DNA of 57,006 bases from Bordetella parapertussis (GCA_945861275.1 CAMATZ010000040.1:1-57006); one strand, 5' to 3'. Positions 8,082 to 15,965 are shown, counted from the first letter of the stretch. Made by a program: numbers and translations. Notes: generated by a model not told the origin, from the sequence alone.

Positions 8082-9203
8082 ATGCCTACTTTCGACTATA
8101 TCGCTTCAAAGGAATTTCGAGAATCTTTGGAAACTGACTATGCGGAAATGAGAAAATGCATTGATGCCGAGGCTTGGAAGAGTGCGCAAGTGCTTTCCGG
8201 CAGCATTGTGGAGGCCTTACTAGTTGATTATTTGGCCGCGACCACGAATGCGAACAGAAAGATAAAAGATCCGCTTAAGACGGATTTGGGACAGGCAATT
8301 GAAATTTGCCAAGACGAGAAAGTCATATCGGAGCGAACCGCAAATTTATGCAGTGTCGTCAGGTCTTACCGCAATCTTATTCATCCAGGGCGCATAGTGC
8401 GCTTAGCCGAAAAGGCTCCGGACAAGGCTAGTTCATCTGTGGCGCTAGCGCTGGTCGATATGATTACCGAAGAATTGGCGGTGTTTCGGCGCGCCACTGC
8501 AGGATTAGTGGCTGAGCAGCTATTGTCAAAGATTGAGCGTGATGAGAATTCTCTAACGATATTACATCATCTGATACAGGAAGTATCTGAAGCACAGCGT
8601 CAACGGCTACTAATTGAGCTGATACCAGCCGCGCACACGCAATCGTCGCAAGACGATGACCCATTTGCTAATACGTCGGGCCGCCTCGAAAAGGCTTATC
8701 GAATAATCTTGGATCTTGAGTCAGAGGAGGTGCGCACGCGTGTCGCACAAGAATTTGTACGTATCCTTCGCGAAGAGGATGGTGCAAACGTGCTGCGATA
8801 TGGCGCAGCATTTTTCCAGCCAGGTGATATACGTTACTTGTCTGGACAACATAAGGTAATGGTCATAGAGCATCTATTGGCTCGCGTGGGGACATCCCAT
8901 AATTCGCCAAGCTTGAGGTTAGTTAAAGGGATTAGTAGTTTCCTAGATGCCAAAGATGTTGTCGCATGGATTGATCCATACGTACGTACCATAATCTCTA
9001 CTACGATCAACGATGGTTTGAAGCAAAGAGCCAGAGAGCAATTGCTAAACGAGAGCATATTGACCGGGAAGGACATAGATAATCGTATTGCAAAGCGACT
9101 TGACGAGTGGATTCTGCATAACGATAAATATAAATCATCCGAAAAAGTAAATATTTTGCGCAAACTGAAGCAGGATATTGATGAATGGAACATCCCATTT
9201 TAG
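8082..9203 (+). CDS. HEPN-like hypothetical protein
   Basis: A 373-residue protein that I cannot assign to a named family. Residues about 15-140 are helical and contain SYRNLIHPGR (about 95-104), the R-N-x-x-H pattern of HEPN-fold proteins (Arg97, His101). Around it are an EAWKSAQVLSGSIVEALLVDYL helix pair and a second LVDMITEELAVFRR helix. The remainder (about 150-373) is helical, hydrophilic and repeat-like, without recognisable motifs and without membrane segments. A strong GGAGGGGG site precedes the ATG. Its A/T-richer codon use and position between two mobile elements suggest recent transfer. HEPN domains are often RNases in defence or toxin systems; a role of that kind is only an inference. 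Confidence 0.7.
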   Translation: MPTFDYIASKEFRESLETDYAEMRKCIDAEAWKSAQVLSGSIVEALLVDYLAATTNANRKIKDPLKTDLGQAIEICQDEKVISERTANLCSVVRSYRNLIHPGRIVRLAEKAPDKASSSVALALVDMITEELAVFRRATAGLVAEQLLSKIERDENSLTILHHLIQEVSEAQRQRLLIELIPAAHTQSSQDDDPFANTSGRLEKAYRIILDLESEEVRTRVAQEFVRILREEDGANVLRYGAAFFQPGDIRYLSGQHKVMVIEHLLARVGTSHNSPSLRLVKGISSFLDAKDVVAWIDPYVRTIISTTINDGLKQRAREQLLNESILTGKDIDNRIAKRLDEWILHNDKYKSSEKVNILRKLKQDIDEWNIPF

Positions 9204-9276
9204 GAACAAGTGAGCATCAGTTGTTGCGTGCCAACTCAGGGGAAGGGTTTCATCGATTGGCCTTTCATATCGCGTT

Positions 9277-11075
9277 GAGGCTGTGCAAAAAGGTCGAAAT
9301 GCAGGTCCACGCGAAGAGCGCATGACGCGTTAACTCATCAGCGACTGATGGGGGTAACGATGGCACGATACAAAGCAGTAGACATGAGTCCCCGGTTCCT
9401 GCCGGTAGTGTTGGAACAGCAACTGATGCCCGGAACGTTCGAGCACGCGCTACACGTACTGATTGATTCGGAGTTTGACCTTTCAGCATTGGCTGCGAAG
9501 TTCAAGAACGACCAGACCGGTGCGCCCGCCTATGACCCGGCGGTGATGCTAAAGATCGTGCTGTTGGCGTATTCACGCGGCATGGTGAGTAGTCGCACGA
9601 TTGAGCGGGCTTGTACGGAGAACGTGCTTTTCATGGCCATCTCGGGGGACACCCAACCGGCGTACACCACAATTGCTGCGTTTGTTCGCGGCTTAAGGGA
9701 TGAAATCGCCGCGATCTTCACCGCAGTCATCCTGATCTGTGATCGTCAGGGTTTGATTGGCCGGCAGATGTTTGCCATCGATGGGGTGAAGCTGCCCAGC
9801 AATGCAAGCAAGGCCAGGAGTGGAACGCATGCCGAACTGGCGCATCAGGCGCAGGCCATTGAGCAGCGGGTGAAGGCCATGCTCAAGGAGCACCGCAGGC
9901 AGGACGCCCTGGGAGATCAACACAAGGTAGGCAAAGACCAGCATCGCGCCGTCGAGTGGGCAAACCATCAGGATCGGGTCAAGGCGCTCAAGGCCGAGGC
10001 AGAGGCGATCCGGCGGTTTTTGCATACCCACCCCAAGCGCCAAGGGGCTGGTTCCGGCAAAGGCCCGGAGCGCAAAAGCAATCTGACCGATACCGACAGT
10101 GCCAAGATGGCCACGGGCAAGGGTGTAATACAAGGCTACACGGGTGCTGCGGCGGTGGATGCGCGCCACCAAATTATTGTGGCCGCCCAGGCGCATGGAT
10201 CAGGGTCCGAGCAAAGCCTGCTGATGCCGATGGTCGAGCAGTCCCAAGCCTTCGCCACGGGCAAGACCGTGATCACCGCCGATGCAGGCTACCATAGCGA
10301 AACGAATCTGCAGCGACTGCATGAGAAGGGCGTAACCGCCCTGATCGCGGACGGGCTGATGAGAAAGCGCGATGCGCGTTTCAAAAACCAAGACAGGTAA
10401 AAAGCAGGACCTGATCCGCTCTACAACAAAGCAGATTGCCTCAAGCCCGTGTCGAGGGGCAAGTTCACGCCGCGTGACTTTCGCTACGATGCTGCGACCC
10501 ATACTTGTATCTGCCCGGCCGGCAAGGCGCTCTACAGCAACGGCAGTCACTGTACGACCAGCGGTAGAACCCATCACAAATTCACGGGTGCCAAACGCGA
10601 CTGTGTGCCGTGTGCACTCAGGCACCAATGCCTGCGAACGCCGGACAAGACGCTAGTGCGCCAGGTGGCGATCTTCCACAAAAACCAGCCTTCCCCGCAC
10701 CAACACACGGAAGCTATGCGCCAACGCATCGATTCTGCCGCAGGTCGGGCTCTGTATGGCAGACGCATTGCCACCGTGGAACCCGTGTTCGGTAACCTGC
10801 GCTACAACAAGCGACTGGATCGCTTTACGCTACGAGGTCAAGGCAAAGTCGATACGCAGTGGAAGCTCTACTGCATGGTACACAACATCGAGAAATTGGC
10901 GCATCACGGGTATGCGCACTAGGTGGGGCGAGAACAGGCGCAAATCCGCCCCGCTATTGCCAATTCCGATCGAATCGCCCAAACTGAAATCCTAAAAAAT
11001 AACCCAATCACTCGAAGCTCTACGATGACAAATCAAGACAAGCCCGTCGTCGGAAATCGGGTTTTTGCACAGCCT
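9277..11075 (+). mobile_element. IS1182-family-like insertion sequence
   Basis: The element is 1.8 kb, bounded by 15-bp perfect inverted repeats: GAGGCTGTGCAAAAA at 9277-9291 and its complement at 11061-11075. It encodes one transposase on the plus strand. Flanking GTT on both sides (9274-9276 and 11076-11078) may be a 3-bp target duplication. The last 16 bp of the element plus GTTAGCC also occur at 128-151, without a transposase. The family is assigned from the transposase sequence. Confidence 0.75.
9348..10922 (+). pseudogene. IS1182-family transposase with one in-frame stop
   Basis: The reading frame is continuous over 525 codons except for a single TAA at codon 351 (10398-10400, in FKNQDR-stop-KAGPDPLYNK). 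DDE residues are all present: Asp in MFAIDGVKLPSNASK (about 144), Asp in VITADAGYHSE (about 308) and Glu in VEPVFGNLRYNKRLDRF (about 480). The CxxC-like zinc region (CPAGKALY... CVPCALRHQCL) is also intact. The original codon was probably TAC or TAT, one base change away. Without readthrough the product lacks its catalytic Glu. A downstream ATG-less frame could not restore activity alone. Confidence 0.82.
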
Positions 11076-11174
11076 CGTTAGCCTACGGGGCAAGTCACGC
11101 GCACCTGATGGTTGAGCATCGAAATCCGACGTGCGAGCGCATGCTACCACCTCCCCGGCGAGTTACTCGGCAAG

Positions 11175-11234
11175 CTACTCCGCCTTGATCCCCGCGATCT
11201 GCAACAGCTTCGCTGTCAGCTCGATCTCGCGGAG
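11175..11234 (-). pseudogene. C-terminal stub of an unidentified gene
   Basis: On the minus strand this reads REIELTAKLLQIAGIKAE followed by TAG. It looks like a genuine protein C-terminus, possibly of a binding protein. It is cut exactly at the TATAGGAATTTCA motif (11235-11247). The rest of the 10923-11331 gap holds the right end of the IS1182-like element and nothing else I recognise. Confidence 0.35.
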
Positions 11235-11247
11235 TATAGGAATTTCA
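11235..11247. repeat. Solitary IS91-like end motif
   Basis: TATAGGAATTTCA is identical to the 3' boundary of both IS91-like remnants (6915-6927 and 14955-14967). Here it stands without the rest of the element and truncates the stub at 11175-11234. A one-base variant (TATACGAATTTCA) lies at 21144-21156 just after the enolase-superfamily gene. Confidence 0.5.
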
Positions 11248-11331
11248 GGGTAGGGTAGGCAGCCCGCATGGGCGCTTGACCATGAATGCTAGACTCGCGA
11301 CGTAAACTAACTGATCACTGAAGCAACGCCC

Positions 11332-12471
11332 ATGGCTCCCACCATCTCGTCCCAATTCGATTCCGGCGCAATCGAAGTCATCTCTGCCGCCACCGCCGGC
11401 GCCACCGCTGATTTCAAGCTGGCCATCCGCAAGGACTCACACGCCGACTTCCGCCAGTGGTTCCATTTCCGGCTGTCAGACGCGCGCGGCCTCCAGTGCA
11501 AAATACACTTCGAGAACGCCGGCGCCTGCACCTATCCTCAAGGGTGGAAGGATTACCGCGCGGCGGCATCCTATGATCGTTCGCACTGGTTCCGCGTGCC
11601 GACCACCTACGACGGCAGCGTGATGACGGTCGAACATACGCCGCAGCACGACGCTGTCTGGTACGCCTACTTCGAACCCTACTCGTTCGAACGCCACCAG
11701 GAGCTGATCGGGCGCATGAGCGACTCTCCACTCGCGCGCGTCACGCGCCTCGGCGCCTCGGCAGAGGGGCGGGACATCGATTTGGTCACCATCGGAAATG
11801 CCAGCGGCGGGAAGAAAACGATATGGATAATCGCCCGCCAGCATCCCGGTGAAGCCATGGCCGAGTGGTTCGCCGAAGGCATGATCGAACGCCTCCTGGA
11901 TCGTTCAGATCCGGTTTCGCGCCGCCTGCTCGAAGTCGCAGTGTTGCACATCGTTCCGAACATGAATCCGGATGGCAGCGTCCGCGGCAATCTGCGCAGC
12001 AACGCCGCTGGTGCAAATCTGAATCGGGAATGGGCGAGTCCCAGCATGGAAACCAGCCCAGAAGTTTTCTGGGTACGCGAGCATATTCAGCGCACCGGCG
12101 TCGATGCTTTCATCGACGTGCACGGCGACGAGGGCCTGCCGTATGTGTTCGTCGCCGGCAGCGAGATGCTGCCGGGCTTCACATCTGAACAGGCTGCAGT
12201 GCAAAGTGCGTTCATCGACGATTTCAAGCGTGCCAGCCCGGATTTCCAGGACGTGCACGGCTACTCCAGCGGCAAGTACAGAGAGGACGCGCTCAAGCTT
12301 GCATCGAAGTGGGTCGGTCATACATTCGGCTGCCTGTCCCTCACGCTGGAGATACCCTTTAAAGACAATGCCAATCTGCCGGATCCCGATGTGGGTTGGA
12401 ACGGCGAGCGCAGCCGTAAGCTGGGCGCCGCCATGCTGGGGCCTCTGCTGGCGTCCGTAAAAGGTGGATAG
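11332..12471 (+). CDS. M14-type cytosolic carboxypeptidase
   Basis: A 379-residue zinc carboxypeptidase of the M14 cytosolic (CCP/AGBL-like) group. An N-terminal beta-rich domain (about 1-130, with FHFRLSDARGLQCKI and RSHWFRVPTTYD) precedes the peptidase domain. Zinc and catalytic motifs are RQHPGEAMAEW (HxxE, about 167-177), NPDGSVRGNLRSN (about 214), NREW, FIDVHGDE (His, about 265) and TLEIPF (catalytic Glu, about 340). No signal peptide is seen, consistent with cytosolic peptide trimming. Bacterial members have few defined substrates. It stands alone, with a dead partial copy at 5684-5917. The start is ATG at 11332; ribosome binding site weak. Confidence 0.88.
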   Translation: MAPTISSQFDSGAIEVISAATAGATADFKLAIRKDSHADFRQWFHFRLSDARGLQCKIHFENAGACTYPQGWKDYRAAASYDRSHWFRVPTTYDGSVMTVEHTPQHDAVWYAYFEPYSFERHQELIGRMSDSPLARVTRLGASAEGRDIDLVTIGNASGGKKTIWIIARQHPGEAMAEWFAEGMIERLLDRSDPVSRRLLEVAVLHIVPNMNPDGSVRGNLRSNAAGANLNREWASPSMETSPEVFWVREHIQRTGVDAFIDVHGDEGLPYVFVAGSEMLPGFTSEQAAVQSAFIDDFKRASPDFQDVHGYSSGKYREDALKLASKWVGHTFGCLSLTLEIPFKDNANLPDPDVGWNGERSRKLGAAMLGPLLASVKGG

Positions 12472-12570
12472 CGCAGGCACCCACACCATCACCAGGGTGC
12501 GTACTACATACCATCCGTCTTCGTGTTGGGTGTACAGATGAATTGTGTTGAAATCCATCGCAGAAAATGA

Positions 12571-12600
12571 TACCTTTAAAGGTACTTTTAAAGGAGTATC
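12571..12600 (+). promoter_or_regulatory. Palindromic operator of the Phd/ParE module
   Basis: A perfect 14-bp palindrome TACCTTTAAAGGTA (12571-12584) overlaps a second, imperfect one, TACTTTTAAAGGAGTA (12583-12598), both centred on TTTAAA. Tandem palindromes just upstream of the antitoxin ATG are typical autoregulatory sites for Phd/YefM dimers. The second palindrome includes the ribosome binding site AAAGGAG, so binding would also mask it at the DNA level. A possible -35 (TTGAAA) lies at 12548-12553. Confidence 0.6.
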
Positions 12601-12605
12601 ACGCG

Positions 12606-12893
12606 ATGGATATTACCGAAGACATACAGCCGCTGACGACTTTTCGCAATAATTCTGTTGCGTTTTTGCAGCGCCTGAAAAAGACAAAACGTCCGCTGGT
12701 GCTCACCGTCAACGGCAAGGCCGCTGCCGTAGTGCAGGATGCCGCCGCCTATCAGCGTTTGCTGGATATTGCCGCACAGGCCGATGCCGTCGAAGGCATC
12801 CGCCAAGGGCTTGAGGATGTGGTTAAAGGGCGCACCCATTCTGCGCGGGAGGCGCTCACACGATTCCGGCGCGAACATGGATTATCGCGTTGA
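12606..12893 (+). CDS. Phd/YefM-family antitoxin
   Basis: A 95-residue antitoxin of the Phd/YefM type. The N-terminal DNA-binding half is visible as DIQPLTTFRNNSVAFLQRLKKTKRPLVLTVNGKAAAVVQDAAAYQRLL (about 6-53), with the typical NGKAAAVV strand; a disordered toxin-binding tail follows. ATG 12606 has AAAGGAG 11 nt upstream. It overlaps the toxin start by 17 nt, so expression is coupled. It should repress its own operon at 12571-12598. Confidence 0.88.
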   Translation: MDITEDIQPLTTFRNNSVAFLQRLKKTKRPLVLTVNGKAAAVVQDAAAYQRLLDIAAQADAVEGIRQGLEDVVKGRTHSAREALTRFRREHGLSR

Positions 12894-13176
12894 ATTGACC
12901 GACCGTGCCTTGTCTGACCTTTCCTTAATCTACAGACAGATTGAGGCGACATCGTCCGCGCAAGCAGCACAATGGTTTGCCCGACTTGAGAACGCGATCT
13001 TTAGTCTTGAGAAATTTCCATTCCGCACACCACACACTCCCGAAGATTCGAGACTGAGGCATCTACTCGTTGGTCGCAAACCCTATGTGTACCGCGTTAT
13101 CTACGAGGTGAATGAACGCAAAGGCAAGGTTTTTGTGCTGCACGTCCGCGGGCCACGTCGTGATCGCATGAAGTAG
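12877..13176 (+). CDS. ParE/RelE-family toxin
   Basis: A 99-residue RelE/ParE-superfamily toxin: YRVELTDRALSDLSLIYRQIEATSS at the N-terminus, FPFRTPHTPED in the middle and LRHLLVGRKPYVYRVIYEVNERKGKVFVLHVRGPRRD at the C-terminus. The RKPYVYRVIYEV strand and the HVRGPRR tail are typical of the ParE branch, which targets DNA gyrase; the sequence alone cannot separate this from RelE-type RNase action. ATG 12877 lies within the antitoxin gene. Confidence 0.87.
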   Translation: MDYRVELTDRALSDLSLIYRQIEATSSAQAAQWFARLENAIFSLEKFPFRTPHTPEDSRLRHLLVGRKPYVYRVIYEVNERKGKVFVLHVRGPRRDRMK

Positions 13177-13261
13177 CATCCCAATCTGCGCGGATTGCTA
13201 ACTTTGTATCGTCTGACATGTATTATTTGCAATAAACAGCAGTAATCGGGTTCCTGAGCCT

Positions 13262-13792
13262 ATGGCACAAGTAGAAAATCATCCTGTCATCGCAGCCATT
13301 GCGGGTGCGGCGATCGTCGATGCCATCAAACGCAGTGGCGTCGAGTTTGTGGTCTCGGTGCCCGACCGCGTCACCAGCGAAAGCGTGTTGCGCCGGGTCG
13401 CAGCGGACTCCGCGCTGAAGCTGGTGCGCGTCTGCAAGGAAGACGAAGGCGTGTCGATATGCGCCGCGTTGTCGTTCTGCGACAAGCGCGCGCTGCTGCT
13501 GATGCAGAACACCGGCTTGCTCGATTCGGTAAACGCGCTGCGGGGAATCGCGGTCGAGTACCAGTTGCCGGTGGTCATGATGGTCGGTCTGCTCTCCCAC
13601 GAATCCGCTGCGCCGCCGACGCAGTCGCGCAGCTACGGCGTGCGCATTGTCACGCCGATCCTCGATGCGATGGGGATCGCGTATGAATTCCTGCACAGTG
13701 CCGGCGACGAGCAGCGCATCGCGCCCGCGATCGAACGCGCCTATGCGAATTCCGCCCCGCTGGTGCTGTTGATCGGGAGAAGCCCGCTATGA
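13262..13792 (+). CDS. ThDP-dependent decarboxylase, alpha (PYR-domain) subunit
   Basis: A 176-residue protein matching the N-terminal pyrimidine-binding domain of sulfopyruvate/phosphonopyruvate decarboxylases. Recognisable are VSVPDRVTSESVL, the catalytic-Glu region VCKEDEGVSICAALSFCDKRALLLMQNTGLLDSVNALRG (about 58-98) and VVMMVGLLSH. The ThDP pyrophosphate domain is encoded by the next gene, which overlaps it by 4 nt (ATGA). The split two-gene form resembles ComD/ComE of coenzyme M synthesis, but no other coenzyme M or phosphonate genes are nearby, so the 2-oxo acid substrate is unknown. Confidence 0.8.
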   Translation: MAQVENHPVIAAIAGAAIVDAIKRSGVEFVVSVPDRVTSESVLRRVAADSALKLVRVCKEDEGVSICAALSFCDKRALLLMQNTGLLDSVNALRGIAVEYQLPVVMMVGLLSHESAAPPTQSRSYGVRIVTPILDAMGIAYEFLHSAGDEQRIAPAIERAYANSAPLVLLIGRSPL

Positions 13793-14364
13793 TGAAGCGC
13801 GACCAGTGTCTGAAGCTGATCGCGAAATTCCATCGCGACGAACTCGTGGTGCCAGTGTATCAGGCGACGTTCGAGTGGCTGGCGATCAAGCCGGAAGCGC
13901 CGACTTTCACCGCGGTCGGGGCGATGGGCCAGGCATCGTCGCTGGCGCTGGGATTCGCGTTAGGCGCCCCGCAGCGCCGGGTGATCGTGCTCGACGGCGA
14001 CGGCAGCCTGCTGATGAACCTCGGCAGCCTGGTGACCATCGCCAACGCCGCACCGAACAATCTGCTGCACTTTGTGTGCGAGAACGGCACCTACGAAGCC
14101 AACGGCGGACATCCGATTCCCGCCAAGGACAGGGTCAGCTTTGCCGGACTTGCGCGTGCGGCAGGCTACCGGGAAGCGCATGAGTTCTCTGAGCTGGATG
14201 CGTTGGAGGCTGCGCTGCCCGGCATACTGCGCGCGAGCGGCCCGGTGTTGATCGATCTCAAAATCGAACCGGGCGAGACTTATCCGCAGGATTGGGCCTA
14301 CATGCACGGTGCTGCCGCACGCGAAAAATTCAGGGCGGCGCTGCGCCAATCGCGCCACCCCTGA
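13789..14364 (+). CDS. ThDP-dependent decarboxylase, beta (PP-domain) subunit
   Basis: A 191-residue ThDP pyrophosphate-binding subunit. The GDG-(x)n-NN motif is clear: LDGDGSLLMNLGSLVTIANAAPNN (about 66-89). It also has FTAVGAMGQASSLALGFALG before it and ENGTYEANGGHP after it. It would pair with the upstream alpha subunit to decarboxylate a 2-oxo acid such as sulfo- or phosphonopyruvate. The ATG overlaps the alpha stop (ATGATG), giving translational coupling. Confidence 0.82.
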   Translation: MMKRDQCLKLIAKFHRDELVVPVYQATFEWLAIKPEAPTFTAVGAMGQASSLALGFALGAPQRRVIVLDGDGSLLMNLGSLVTIANAAPNNLLHFVCENGTYEANGGHPIPAKDRVSFAGLARAAGYREAHEFSELDALEAALPGILRASGPVLIDLKIEPGETYPQDWAYMHGAAAREKFRAALRQSRHP

Positions 14365-14415
14365 GCGGCAAACGCATTCTGATTCCGGGAATGAAGACAG
14401 CGTCGGTTGTGCCGG

Positions 14416-14862
14416 TTACTTGAGTTGTGAGAAGTCCGTTGCATTGAGGAATACCGATTCCGTCTTGGCGACGATGTTCCCGCCGGCATTGGAGGCCGTG
14501 CGCGCCTCTACCCAACCCGGGTCCTTGGAGAACGCAGCCCAGCTCGCCTTTGCCGCATCGCGGCTGGAGTGAGCGAGCAGGTAGACGAGGGTGGTCTGCG
14601 AAGCGGGGGTATCCATTGGGATCCAGTATCCAATGTTGGTCATGCCATGTTTCTCGAAGTAGCGCATGGTGTGATTGCGAAAGCGGGCCTTGAGCTCTTC
14701 CATCTTGCCGCCCGATGCGGTGTAGGTGCGTAGCTCGAATACGCGCCCTGGATTTTGCGCGTTGGCTTTCGGCAATAACTCAATTGTGCTGCTGTTGCCC
14801 GCGAAAAAACCGGCGGCGAATACGGCGGCGAACAATACGGGGACGACGAGTTTGCGCAACAT
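14416..14862 (-). CDS. Exported NIPSNAP-family protein
   Basis: A 148-residue protein with an N-terminal membrane/signal segment (LRKLVVPVLFAAVFAAGFFAG, about 2-22) followed by a NIPSNAP domain (VFELRTYTASGGKMEELKARFRNHTMRYFEKHGMTNIGYW). The second half carries SRDAAKASWAAFSKDPGW, typical of this fold. NIPSNAP proteins are small dimeric alpha-beta barrels of uncertain enzymatic role. ATG 14862 is chosen because AAGGAGAGTCAC precedes it. It is expressed alone and is convergent with the ThDP genes. Confidence 0.82.
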   Translation of the reverse strand: MLRKLVVPVLFAAVFAAGFFAGNSSTIELLPKANAQNPGRVFELRTYTASGGKMEELKARFRNHTMRYFEKHGMTNIGYWIPMDTPASQTTLVYLLAHSSRDAAKASWAAFSKDPGWVEARTASNAGGNIVAKTESVFLNATDFSQLK

Positions 14863-14954
14863 GTGACTCTCCTTTGCGTGAATGTTCATGGAATTGCATG
14901 CAGGCTGAATCGCAGGCGGTAGATGACGCAATGCTGGATTTTCCGCACGTCGGA

Positions 14955-15352
14955 TATAGGAATTTCAAATACGATTTTTCCCAGGACGGCAATCTATCCC
15001 GCGACGGGCTAACAGTCAATCGTGTCAATTTTCGCCAAGGCCCGCTGTTTTTCTGAAAATCTTGCCCTACGAAACGGTCCGCAGCGGATGGTTTGCGCCC
15101 AATGGCCGCTGTTACACGAGCGCAAGCCAAGCAACGACGTCAGCTCACTGGAAGAACTGGTTTCGACTCGAGCATCAAGCCGCCTGAAAAAGATCAACCC
15201 GCCGCGCCGGTGGGCGTGGCGGCGGCTGCGCGCACAACCCCAGATGCGTGAGGATGCGCCCAATCACCGAAGGTTCTTCGATCCCTGTCCTGAGTCCTTC
15301 GACAAGCTCAGGACAGGCTCTGTCGAAGGGACCGCGATGATCTTCAGTTTAC
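14955..15352 (-). mobile_element. Decayed IS91-like element, copy 2 (3' end only)
   Basis: It aligns with 6915 to about 7280: the end motif TATAGGAATTTCA (14955-14967), the noncoding tail, and the last codons of the transposase (stop TCA at 15175-15177 on the plus strand; RVDLFQAA region). The copies differ by scattered substitutions. The reading frame is interrupted by a longer palindromic repeat at 15284-15333. Everything 5' of KLKI is gone. With the tRNA-Arg fragment this accounts for most of the 660-bp gap between NIPSNAP and the Bug fragment. Confidence 0.75.
15284..15333. repeat. Palindromic repeat nested in IS91-like copy 2
   Basis: CCTGTCCTGAG (15284-15294) and CTCAGGACAGG (15307-15317) form a perfect 11-bp inverted repeat with a 12-nt loop, followed by CTCTGTCGAAGGG. 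At the equivalent site copy 1 has only one arm-like unit. This looks like a mobile REP-type unit that either expanded or partly deleted after the element was duplicated. Confidence 0.6.
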
Positions 15353-15395
15353 CGCCACATGCTGCGGCACAAATATGTCACGCGGCCTAAATGAA

Positions 15396-15422
15396 CAAAG
15401 GCCTGAGTGATGCAAGCCTTTG
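15396..15422 (-). terminator. Hairpin downstream of the tRNA-Arg fragment
   Basis: CAAAGGC / GCCTTTG arms (7 bp) enclose a 13-nt loop. On the minus strand the hairpin follows the 3' end of the tRNA fragment by 7 nt and is followed by TTCATTTA. It fits as the original terminator of the tRNA-Arg gene. Confidence 0.45.
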
Positions 15423-15429
15423 ATTTAAT

Positions 15430-15474
15430 TGGCGCGCCCGGCAGGATTTGAACCCACGACCGCCTGGTTCGTAG
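15430..15474 (-). pseudogene. 3' half of tRNA-Arg(ACG)
   Basis: The minus strand carries 45 nt from the anticodon loop to the CCA end: CTACGAACC (anticodon ACG), GGCGGTCGTGGGTTCAAATC (variable region and T-arm), and CCTGCCGGGCGCGCCA. This matches the 3' half of bacterial tRNA-Arg(ACG). No 5' half follows upstream (15475-15540 is unrelated). Such half-tRNAs are typical attachment-site scars of integrated elements. The intact gene must lie outside this window. Confidence 0.75.
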
Positions 15475-15592
15475 TTGTGAATTGCAATTCGCACCCCACA
15501 GGTTCTCCCCGTACCGGTTAATATGGCTCCGTGAAAAACATTGAGACTTGACTATCTTTCGGTGACCCCGTCACGCTAATCTGAGGAGCCCG

Positions 15593-15965
15593 ATGTTTAA
15601 ATTCCCCGCCGCTGCGCAGCGAATATTGGCTGCGGGCGTGTTAATTGCACATGCCAACCCCGCCGCGGCGCAGCAGACTTACCCAACCAAGCCGATTCGC
15701 TTTATCCTGCCCAATGCACCTGGGGGCAGCAACGACGTCGTCGCTCGCCTTGTCGGAGAGAAGCTGACCGCAAGCTGGAACCAGCAGGTCATTGTGGACA
15801 GTCGTCCGGGCGGCAACAACGTCATCGCCGCGGAAGCATTGCTAAAATCTACGCCTGATGGCCACACAATCCTCTTGGTAACCGCTGCTCACGCCATCAA
15901 TCCGCTGCTGTTCCCCCGTCAGCCGTACGACGCCATCAAGGATTTCGCCGCGGTCGCCACGCTGG
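15593..15965 (+). pseudogene. N-terminal fragment of a Bug/TctC-type binding protein
   Basis: The fragment encodes a signal peptide (AAAQRILAAGVLIAHANPAAAQ), then QTYPTKPIRFILPNAPGGSND, VVARLVGEKLTASWNQQVIV and DSRPGGNNVIAAEALLKSTPDG, the first third of a tripartite-tricarboxylate-transporter periplasmic receptor. Homology stops after KDFAAVATLV near 15965 and the frame ends at 15994. The family is normally about 320 residues. A complementary C-terminal fragment lies at 25585-26124. About 25-30 residues of the middle are missing from both. Confidence 0.8.

Noticed and set aside
9693-10196. Minus-strand frame inside the IS1182-like transposase
   Set aside because: Shadow frame; IS1182 elements carry one transposase and no opposite gene.
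11060-11075. The right IS end read as a terminator because of its T-run
   Set aside because: The stem before the T-run is only 4 bp with a long loop, and the T-run is part of the conserved inverted repeat.
13262-14364. Acetolactate synthase split into two genes
   Set aside because: Each subunit is under 200 residues and lacks the central domain; the motifs fit two-subunit sulfo-/phosphonopyruvate-type decarboxylases better.
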